A stretch of DNA of 5,302 bases from Chloroflexota bacterium (lineage in GTDB: Bacteria; Chloroflexota; Dehalococcoidia; Dehalococcoidales; RBG-16-60-22), in contig VGOH01000090.1 of assembly GCA_016875955.1 (NCBI GenBank), positions 1-5,302 of the forward strand. The letters are read 5' to 3'. Each line of letters begins with the position of its first letter. Position 1 is the first letter of the stretch. A program made the position numbers and the translations under genes. The notes below the pieces were generated by a model that saw only the letters and a list, made by a program, of their open reading frames with translations, ran no database searches and had not been told where the DNA came from. This document shows positions 1-5,302 of the stretch, in pieces.

Positions 1-765
1 ATTCTGGATAAATTTAAACTGGACGGGAAGGTGGCGCTGGTCTCTGGCTGCAAGCACGGCCTGGGCCGGGCGATGACACTGGCATTGGCTGAAGCCGGAG
101 CCGACATCATTGGCGTCAGCCTGACCCTTGAGAAGTCAGGGAGCGAGATAGAAAAGGAGGTGGTCTCCCGGAAGAGAAAATTTAAAAGCTATCGGTGCGA
201 CTTCTCAGACCGCAAGGCCCTCTATGACTTCATCGGCCGGGTAAAATCTGAGAACCCGGTCATTGATATCCTGGTGAACAACGCCGGCACCATCAGGCGC
301 AAAGCGGCGGTTGAACATCCTGATGAATACTGGGACGAAGTAGTGGAAGTTAACCTCAATGCCCAGTTCATCGTTACCCGTGAGATAGGCAGGGATATGC
401 TGGCCCGGAAGTCGGGCAAAATAATCTTTGTGGCCTCAATGCTGACCTTCCAGGGGGGAATCATGGTTCCCAGCTACGCTGCCAGCAAAGGCGGTATCGG
501 CCAGCTTACCAAGGCGCTGGCCAATGAGTGGGCGGCATATGGCGTTAATGTCAACGCCATCGCTCCGGGCTACATGGTGACCAGGCTGGGAGAAGGGCTG
601 CGCCAGGACCCGGTGCGCAGCAAGGCAATCCTTGACCGAATCCCGGCCGGGCACTGGGGAGAGCCGGAGGACCTGGGCGGGGCGGTCGTCTTTCTGGCTT
701 CGGCGGCCAGCGATTACCTGCACGGGGCAATCGTGAATGTGGACGGCGGCTGGCTGGCCAGATAG
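1..765 (+). CDS. KduD-like short-chain dehydrogenase/reductase (5'-truncated by the window edge)
   Basis: NAD(P)-dependent SDR oxidoreductase, probably cytoplasmic, interconverting a hydroxyl and a ketone. The frame is open from base 1, giving 254 visible residues, about the full length of E. coli KduD, so probably only the start codon or a few codons are missing. Counting from base 1, the Rossmann glycine motif is SGCKHGLG (15-22), the structural motif NNAG is at 93-96, and the catalytic set is N120, S146, Y159 and K163. The stretches ASMLTFQGG, NVNAIAPGYM, ILDRIPAGHWG and the C-terminal VDGGWLAR closely match what I recall of KduD (2-dehydro-3-deoxy-D-gluconate 5-dehydrogenase) and related gluconate 5-dehydrogenases. 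The family is clear. The substrate is inferred: a keto-deoxy sugar acid, a gluconate-type acid or another polyol acid. It is followed after 50 bases by a hydrolase gene on the same strand, consistent with a catabolic operon. Confidence 0.93.
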   Translation: MLDKFKLDGKVALVSGCKHGLGRAMTLALAEAGADIIGVSLTLEKSGSEIEKEVVSRKRKFKSYRCDFSDRKALYDFIGRVKSENPVIDILVNNAGTIRRKAAVEHPDEYWDEVVEVNLNAQFIVTREIGRDMLARKSGKIIFVASMLTFQGGIMVPSYAASKGGIGQLTKALANEWAAYGVNVNAIAPGYMVTRLGEGLRQDPVRSKAILDRIPAGHWGEPEDLGGAVVFLASAASDYLHGAIVNVDGGWLAR

Positions 766-766
766 C

Positions 767-798
767 ATTTTTAAAAGGCCATTATAGTTATTAAAAAT
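767..798. repeat. AT-rich inverted repeat in the SDR-hydrolase gap
   Basis: A perfect 8-base inverted repeat, ATTTTTAA (767-774) and TTAAAAAT (791-798), is separated by 16 bases. It lies just after the SDR stop codon and just before the ribosome binding site of the next gene. The gap is strikingly AT-rich against its GC-rich flanks. It could be an operator, part of an internal promoter, or a weak mRNA hairpin. The arms contain only A and T, so chance is a real alternative. No run of T follows, so it is not a standard terminator. Confidence 0.35.
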
Positions 799-800
799 TA

Positions 801-811
801 AAGGAAAGGGG
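801..811 (+). promoter_or_regulatory. Ribosome binding site of the amidohydrolase gene
   Basis: The purine-rich stretch AAGGAAAGGGG ends 4 bases before the ATG at 816, with its AGGA core about 10 bases upstream. It is the best Shine-Dalgarno match I noticed in the window and supports the start at 816. Confidence 0.6.
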
Positions 812-815
812 CAAG

Positions 816-1832
816 ATGACAACCGAGCGTGAAGCCTGGCTGAAATTAACCAAGGAGGAGATAATAGACCCTGAGCTACCAATCTGTGACCCGCACCACC
901 ACCTGTGGGACCGCCCCAACGACCGATACCTGCTTGAGGAGTTGCTGCAGGACACCAGAAGCGGCCACCGCATCGTCCAGACGGTATTTGTGGAGTGTCA
1001 GTCCATGTATCGCAAGGATGGTCCCCCGGAGATGCAGCCTGTGGGCGAAACCGAGTTTGTGCAGGGCATTGCCGACCAGGTTGCCAAGGGGAAATACGGG
1101 AAAACCGCCGTCGCCGCCGGGATTGTGGGCTTCGCCGACCTCAGCTTGGGTGCCGCGGTAGCGCCGGTGCTGGAGGCACACATGGCGGCCGGCAAGAACC
1201 GGTTCCGCGGTATCCGCCACATAAGCACCTGGGATGCCAGCCCTGCCATCATATCATCCCGACACCCTCCCAAGGGGCTGCTGTTAGACCCGAAGTTCCG
1301 GGAAGGGTTTGCCTGCCTGCAGAAATACAACTTGAGTTTTGATGCCTGGCTGTATCACCCGCAGCTGATGGAACTGGTGGACCTGGCAAGAGCCTTCCCG
1401 GGCATATGCATCGTCGTGAACCACATCGGAGGCCTCCTGGGCACTGGCCCCTATGACCGGCAGAGCAAAGAGGTTCATAATGCTTGGCAGCGTGGGGTTG
1501 CGGCGCTGGCCGCCTGCCGCAACGTGGTGGTGAAGCTGGGCGGCCTCGGGATGCCGCGCAGCGGCTTTGGCTGGCACGAGCAGCCTGCCCCGCCAAATTC
1601 AACCGAGCTGGCCAAGGCCATGGCACCCTATTATCGCTATTGCATTGAGCAGTTCGGGCCCGACCGATGTATGTTTGAGAGCAATTTCCCGGTTGATAAG
1701 ATTTCCTATTCGTACCGCGTTATCTGGAATGCCTTCAAGCGCATTGCCAAGGATTTCTCGCCGCGGGAGCGCGCTGCCCTGTTCCACGATACCGCGGCCA
1801 AGGTATACCGGCTCCAGACCAAGCGAAAGTAG
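816..1832 (+). CDS. Amidohydrolase family 2 (COG3618-like) metal-dependent hydrolase
   Basis: A 338-residue TIM-barrel hydrolase of the amidohydrolase_2 type (PF04909-like), the group that includes L-fuconolactonase, 2-pyrone-4,6-dicarboxylate lactonase and other lactone hydrolases; probably cytoplasmic, with no signal peptide. The N-terminal strand carries ICDPHHHLWD (23-32), with H27 and H29 as the HxH pair. Other expected active-site candidates are E60 (FVEC), R131/R134/H135 (FRGIRH), H181 (LYHPQ), H203 (VNHIGG) and the C-terminal block CMFESNFPVDK (285-295). In many relatives that block reads SDWP or SDYP with a catalytic aspartate; here N290 stands in its place and the nearest aspartate is D294. 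I recall similar FESNFPVD forms in other bacterial members, so this is probably a subfamily trait rather than a dead enzyme. Family is secure; substrate is unknown, with a lactone or cyclic ester the best guess. The start is supported by the strong ribosome binding site at 801-811. The next gene follows after 38 bases. Confidence 0.9.
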   Translation: MTTEREAWLKLTKEEIIDPELPICDPHHHLWDRPNDRYLLEELLQDTRSGHRIVQTVFVECQSMYRKDGPPEMQPVGETEFVQGIADQVAKGKYGKTAVAAGIVGFADLSLGAAVAPVLEAHMAAGKNRFRGIRHISTWDASPAIISSRHPPKGLLLDPKFREGFACLQKYNLSFDAWLYHPQLMELVDLARAFPGICIVVNHIGGLLGTGPYDRQSKEVHNAWQRGVAALAACRNVVVKLGGLGMPRSGFGWHEQPAPPNSTELAKAMAPYYRYCIEQFGPDRCMFESNFPVDKISYSYRVIWNAFKRIAKDFSPRERAALFHDTAAKVYRLQTKRK

Positions 1833-1870
1833 CATGGCCATAGCAGAATAACTGGAGATGAAGTACTGGT

Positions 1871-3001
1871 ATGAAAACGGCCAAAACTGATGTGGTTATC
1901 GTAGGCGCCGGCGCCATCGGCTGTGCCATCGCCTATTTCTTAAGCAGGCAAGGAGTTAAAGTTATTATTGTGGAAAAGGACAGCCTCGGGGACCATGCTT
2001 CAGGTCACGCCCCGGGCATCCTTAACCCGCAGGTGGCAATTCCGGAATATGTGGATATCATGCTGCCCCTGACGACCAAAAGCTTTCAATTACACCAGGA
2101 ACTCTACCCTCAACTTTTAGCCGAGACCGGAGTTGACTATTATTTCCGCCGGTCGGCACTTCTCGGCCTGGCATTCACCCAGGCGGAAGCACAGGAAACA
2201 AAGGACGAAATCGGGATACTGCAAAAGCAGGGATTTGAAACGAGCTGGCTGGACGGTGATGCTGTCCGCTTGATAGACAGCCGTATTTCACCTGAGGTAA
2301 TAGGCGCCGAGTACAGTCAGGATGCGGGAGAGCTGGACAGCTACCGGTACGTCCTGGCTTTAGCTCAGGCCGCGGAGAAATATGGCGCCGAAATCCGCAA
2401 CGGACGGTTCACCGGCCTGAAAAGAAAAGGCGCCAAGTTAACCGGAGTACAGCTGTCGTCCGGTGAGATTGGCTGCGCTAGCGCTGTCCTGGCTATGGGC
2501 CCGTGGACAGGGCAGGCCTCTTCATCTCTGGGTTTATCCATACCCATCAGGCCACAAAAGGGACAGAACTTGAGAGTCCGGGCCCCAGGGCCACCCTTCG
2601 CCACCCTACTTGCCTGGGATGCCAGCTACAACACGACCACAAGACAGGACGGGCTTGTTTACCACGGGGCAACCCATGAGGATGTCGGCTTTGACGAAGA
2701 GCCATCGGCAGAGGGAAGAGACGAGCTGATAAATAGCCTGGTCACCATGGTGCCTTCGCTGGTGGCCGCAGAAGTGGTCTTGCAGACGGCCTGCCTCCGA
2801 CCGCTTGCCGCGGACGGGCTACCTATCCTCGGAGAGGTACCTGGCTGGAATGGCGTTTATCTGGCCACCGGTCACTGGACGAAAGGGATTTTGCTCAGCC
2901 CGGTAACCGGATACATAATATCGGAGTTGATACTGGGCAAGGCCGCGCCTTTGCCAATCGAGCCGTTCTCCGTGGCCCGCTTTAACTCCGCCCGGGCCTG
3001 A
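1871..3001 (+). CDS. FAD-dependent oxidoreductase, DAO / glycine-oxidase-like
   Basis: A 376-residue flavoprotein of the DAO family (PF01266), the group of glycine oxidase (ThiO), sarcosine oxidase and D-amino acid dehydrogenases. These oxidise amines or, in some members, 2-hydroxy acids, passing electrons to oxygen or a carrier. The N-terminal dinucleotide fold reads VVIVGAGAIGCAIAYFL (8-24), with GxGxxG at 12-17 and E35 ending the second strand to hold the FAD ribose. A glycine-rich ASGHAPGILNP stretch (43-53) follows where relatives contact the flavin. The C-terminal FAD-binding part has CLRPLAADGLPILG (308-321) and GHWTKGILLSPVTG (334-347), close to the ThiO pattern. No thiamine genes are adjacent, so a thiamine role is not supported; a catabolic amine or amino-acid oxidation is more likely. 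GGAG at 1854-1857 lies 13 bases before the ATG, slightly long but the best site. The ATG at 1858 is out of frame. Substrate is not determinable. Confidence 0.9.
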   Translation: MKTAKTDVVIVGAGAIGCAIAYFLSRQGVKVIIVEKDSLGDHASGHAPGILNPQVAIPEYVDIMLPLTTKSFQLHQELYPQLLAETGVDYYFRRSALLGLAFTQAEAQETKDEIGILQKQGFETSWLDGDAVRLIDSRISPEVIGAEYSQDAGELDSYRYVLALAQAAEKYGAEIRNGRFTGLKRKGAKLTGVQLSSGEIGCASAVLAMGPWTGQASSSLGLSIPIRPQKGQNLRVRAPGPPFATLLAWDASYNTTTRQDGLVYHGATHEDVGFDEEPSAEGRDELINSLVTMVPSLVAAEVVLQTACLRPLAADGLPILGEVPGWNGVYLATGHWTKGILLSPVTGYIISELILGKAAPLPIEPFSVARFNSARA

Positions 3002-3083
3002 ACCTTTTCGCCGCACCTCTGGGACATGCCATAGATTATTAGACAACTGCCCCCGAGGAATCGTAGAATTAAAAGAGCCAGCG

Positions 3084-4067
3084 ATGATTGAAAAGGTCCT
3101 GCCAGACATATACCGCATAGAAATCCCCCTTCCCCGAAGTCCCTTAAAGGCCCTCAATGCTTACCTCGTTAAAGGCCAGGGGCATAACCTGCTCATTGAT
3201 ACCGGCCAGAACCGGGAAGAATGCAAGCAAGCCATGCTGGCCGGCCTGAAGGAACTGGAGGTAGACTTAACCCGCACTGACTTCTTCATAACCCATCTGC
3301 ACGTAGACCATGTGGGGCTGGTGGCTGACCTGATAACCGATACGTCATGTGTTTACTTCAATCAGAAAGAGGCACAGATAGTCAATGCCGATAAAGCTGA
3401 TTTAGAGAAACGCTGGCAAGGCCGCAATGTTTTTTATGAGTCAAATGGCTTTCCCCGAGCCGAGCTTGAGGAAGCACTGAATAAACACCCATTTCATCTA
3501 TACGGTTTAAGGCAACATATCGATTTCGTCGTTTTGAGCGAAGGTGATGTTCTGCAAGCCGGGGACTACTCATTTAGCTGCCTTGAAACCCCGGGGCATT
3601 CTCTGGGCCACATGTGCCTTTACGAGCCTGAGCACAAGATACTCGTTTCCGGAGACCATATCCTTTTTGACATCACGCCCAATATCACGTACTGGCCCGA
3701 GATGGAGGACTCACTCAGCAAGTATCTGACCAGCCTGGACAAGGTATATGACTTTGAAGTTGATATCACCTTGCCGGGCCACCGGAAATCAGGGAAAAGC
3801 CACCGGCAAAGGATAAGAGAGCTCCAGGCCCATCACCAGGCCAGGGCCAATGAGGTTCTATCGGCTCTGGAAAAAGGCCGGAAAACGGCCTTCCAGATAG
3901 CACCCCATATCACCTGGAACCTGAATTGCCGTTCCTGGGATGATTTCCCCGCCCCTCAGAAATGGTTTGCCGTTGGCGAGACGATAGCCCACCTCCAATA
4001 TCTGGAAAAGAAGGGCGCCATAAAGAGCGCCTGCGAAGATAACCAAATCCTGTACTCGCTGGCCTGA
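3084..4067 (+). CDS. MBL-fold metallo-hydrolase with C-terminal winged-helix-like region
   Basis: A 327-residue metallo-beta-lactamase-fold hydrolase, probably cytoplasmic. The two-metal site looks complete: HLHVDH (71-76; H71, H73, D75, H76), H172 in TPGHSLGH, D191 in SGDH, and H233 in LPGHR. The second strand ends in LLIDTG (36-41), typical of the fold. Residues about 240-327 form a helical tail ending in GETIAHLQYLEKKGAIK, resembling the winged-helix domain attached to LACTB2-type and related MBL hydrolases. Known relatives hydrolyse thioesters, lactones, phosphodiesters or RNA ends, so the reaction here is open; in this setting a thioester or lactone is the most plausible. An insert around 95-150 between the HxHxDH motif and H172 may shape the pocket. 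The ATG at 3084 has only a weak site, AAAGAG at 3072-3077. It follows the flavoprotein gene by 82 bases, so it may have its own promoter. Confidence 0.9.
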   Translation: MIEKVLPDIYRIEIPLPRSPLKALNAYLVKGQGHNLLIDTGQNREECKQAMLAGLKELEVDLTRTDFFITHLHVDHVGLVADLITDTSCVYFNQKEAQIVNADKADLEKRWQGRNVFYESNGFPRAELEEALNKHPFHLYGLRQHIDFVVLSEGDVLQAGDYSFSCLETPGHSLGHMCLYEPEHKILVSGDHILFDITPNITYWPEMEDSLSKYLTSLDKVYDFEVDITLPGHRKSGKSHRQRIRELQAHHQARANEVLSALEKGRKTAFQIAPHITWNLNCRSWDDFPAPQKWFAVGETIAHLQYLEKKGAIKSACEDNQILYSLA

Positions 4068-4071
4068 CGCC

Positions 4072-4094
4072 AAAAAGGCTACGGCTTATCGCCG
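4072..4094 (-). terminator. Weak candidate terminator for the MFS gene
   Basis: Read on the - strand just past the MFS stop codon, CGGC-GATAA-GCCG forms a 4-base-pair GC stem (4082-4094), followed by a short spacer and a run of five T (complement of 4072-4076). The stem is short and the spacer separates it from the T run, so this is only a weak intrinsic terminator. No counterpart with a T run is seen for the + strand genes. Confidence 0.25.
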
Positions 4095-4123
4095 CGGAGG
4101 CCAGGCATACCTGAAGAGCTGAG

Positions 4124-5302
4124 TTATGCCAATCTACTTTTGGACGCCTTGCCTGGAACTCGTCTTACTCTCCTCGGTCCCGCCAGCCATATTAAGACGA
4201 TGGATAGAAATGTCGCGGTAATAAGTAAGGGGAAAATGAGCCCGTAGTCCCCCGTGATGTCAAAGATAAAACCTCCAAGCCAAGGACTAAAAGCCCCAGC
4301 TAAACCAAATCCCATAACCGCCAAGCCATTTATCGCCCCAAAGTTTCTCCCCTGAAACATGTCAGCCAAAGCGGCAGTGAGTACTGGCCCGTCTATCCCC
4401 AAGCCAATCCCCATGGTCACACCATACAGAAATAGCAGCCAGGTCGGGGATGAGCTTCCCAGCAACATAAGAACAACAATAGCCAAAATCGCCATCATTG
4501 AACCTGCCGAGAAGGTTAACTCTCTGCCTAGACGGTCCGAAAGGAAGCCACCACCCAGTACACCCACAGCCACCATGACTCCGAAGACAGTGACCATCGT
4601 AGCGGCTACGGTTGCCGTGAAGCCGGCGTCTACCGCACAAGCGACCTGATGCGCCACCAGAAGGGTCTCCACAATTCCCCAGATGAGGAAATTAGCAAAA
4701 AATAACGCCCAGAAGCGGGGGTTACGCAAGACCTTGAGGAGGGTCCAGTCTGTAGCTGCCCACTCCTTGTCTACCACAAACGAAGCAGTTGTAGCTGCTA
4801 CCGCATTTCCAGCGTCATCCTCAGCCAATGCCGTATCGCCATCAGGCACAAGCCCCATATCTGCTGGGTGATGCCGATGAAAGATAAGAATGAGTGGCGT
4901 GAGAATGACAAGTATGCCACTGCCTAGTATCAGAAAGGAGTTCCGCCAGCCGAATATTGATATAAGATACTGGCTAACGATGGTGACAAAAAAAGATAGC
5001 CCCCACCCGGAAATGAATATGCCGAAAGCAGTACCCCTCCTTTTCACAAACCAGTTCGCCAAGATGGCGACGTTAGGTACAAAACCGGCAAGAGACATGC
5101 CTATTGCCATCACCAAGCCAAACAGAAGATAAAGATGCCAGATTTCACTCGCTTGGCTGCAGGCCATGGCACTCATCGCCAGTAATATAACCCCGACCGC
5201 CATCACTTTCCGCGGACCAAAGCGGTCGATAAAGCTTCCGGAAAGGGGGCCAATGAGACCATACACCCCAACATTGATAGAAAAGATAAGGGCAGTATCC
5301 GC
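4124..5302 (-). CDS. MFS transporter, OFA/monocarboxylate-like (N-terminus beyond the window)
   Basis: Inner-membrane transporter of the major facilitator superfamily. The frame is open to the window edge (392 visible residues). The visible part begins in what looks like transmembrane helix 2, so helix 1 and the start codon lie outside. Eleven hydrophobic helices can be followed. Motif A, GSFIDRFGPRK, sits between helices 2 and 3, and its repeat GGGFLSDRLGRE between helices 8 and 9, as expected for two six-helix halves. A hydrophilic central loop containing PADMGLVPDGD separates the halves, and the tail is basic (GPRRVRRVPGKASKSR). The GW-R after helix 5 and the central PDGD loop recall oxalate/formate antiporter and monocarboxylate-type members, suggesting an organic anion as cargo; this is inference. 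It converges on the hydrolase cluster, so it is transcribed separately, although it may still serve the same pathway. Confidence 0.9.
   Translation of the reverse strand, partial: ADTALIFSINVGVYGLIGPLSGSFIDRFGPRKVMAVGVILLAMSAMACSQASEIWHLYLLFGLVMAIGMSLAGFVPNVAILANWFVKRRGTAFGIFISGWGLSFFVTIVSQYLISIFGWRNSFLILGSGILVILTPLILIFHRHHPADMGLVPDGDTALAEDDAGNAVAATTASFVVDKEWAATDWTLLKVLRNPRFWALFFANFLIWGIVETLLVAHQVACAVDAGFTATVAATMVTVFGVMVAVGVLGGGFLSDRLGRELTFSAGSMMAILAIVVLMLLGSSSPTWLLFLYGVTMGIGLGIDGPVLTAALADMFQGRNFGAINGLAVMGFGLAGAFSPWLGGFIFDITGDYGLIFPLLITATFLSIVLIWLAGPRRVRRVPGKASKSRLA

Noticed and set aside
31..33. GTG at 31 as the start of the SDR gene
   Set aside because: The frame is open upstream to base 1 and the preceding residues (FKLDGK) are the normal N-terminal strand of this family; starting at 31 would cut into the first beta strand.
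436..882. Antisense open frame of 148 codons over the SDR gene
   Set aside because: It lies opposite a well-supported gene, shows no recognisable family features, is rich in residues expected from reversed GC-rich codons, and spans the intergenic gap.
876..1626. Several open frames on both strands over the amidohydrolase gene
   Set aside because: All are alternative frames of a clearly conserved gene with low-complexity, arginine/proline/serine-rich translations and no motif.
3002..3083. Promoter or terminator in the flavoprotein-MBL gap
   Set aside because: TAGATT near 3032 could pass for a -10 element, but I see no matching -35 at the right distance, no hairpin with a T run and no repeat, so nothing is annotated.
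4359..5132. Plus-strand open frames over the MFS gene
   Set aside because: They are shadows of the transporter frame, which has regular membrane helices and two motif A copies; the shadows have no domain features.
5264..5266. GTG on the - strand as the start of the MFS gene
   Set aside because: It lies inside a helix just before motif A, and the frame continues to the window edge with hydrophobic sequence, so the true start is outside.
1..5302. CRISPR, mobile element, toxin-antitoxin or defence system
   Set aside because: No repeat array, transposase, integrase, small paired genes or defence domains are present; all five genes are metabolic or transport families.

Overview
This 5.3 kb stretch of bacterial DNA is moderately GC-rich and densely coding. 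It holds five protein genes, two of them cut by the window edges. Four genes lie on the + strand: an SDR oxidoreductase closely resembling KduD, a COG3618-type amidohydrolase, a DAO/glycine-oxidase-like FAD oxidoreductase and an MBL-fold hydrolase. A major facilitator superfamily (MFS) transporter on the - strand converges on them. I see no rRNA, tRNA, CRISPR array, insertion sequence or phage gene. No gap exceeds 100 bases.

The host cannot be named firmly. There are Shine-Dalgarno-like sites, short gaps, and small-molecule catabolic families of the kind common in environmental heterotrophs or anaerobes (for example Chloroflexota/Dehalococcoidia, Desulfobacterota or Bacillota). Nothing in the sequence decides between these, so this is only an impression.

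Layout: SDR 1-765 (its first codon or codons lie before the window); a 50-base AT-rich gap with an inverted repeat and a good ribosome binding site; amidohydrolase 816-1832; a 38-base gap; FAD oxidoreductase 1871-3001; an 82-base gap with no clear signal; MBL-fold hydrolase 3084-4067; a 56-base convergent gap with a weak possible terminator; MFS transporter 4124-5302 on the - strand, whose N-terminus lies beyond the window.

The first three genes are tightly spaced and probably co-transcribed; the MBL gene may belong to the same unit. Together they suggest breakdown of a small polar carboxylate: uptake by the transporter, oxidation of a hydroxyl by the SDR, oxidation of an amine or other C-N/C-H bond by the flavoprotein, and hydrolysis of a lactone, ester or thioester by the amidohydrolase and MBL enzymes. 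SDR plus COG3618 hydrolase recalls the non-phosphorylating sugar-acid routes (L-fuconate or 2-keto-3-deoxy-sugar-acid type), but the substrate cannot be read from the sequence. I found no convincing evidence of a previously undescribed system; the findings below are modest.
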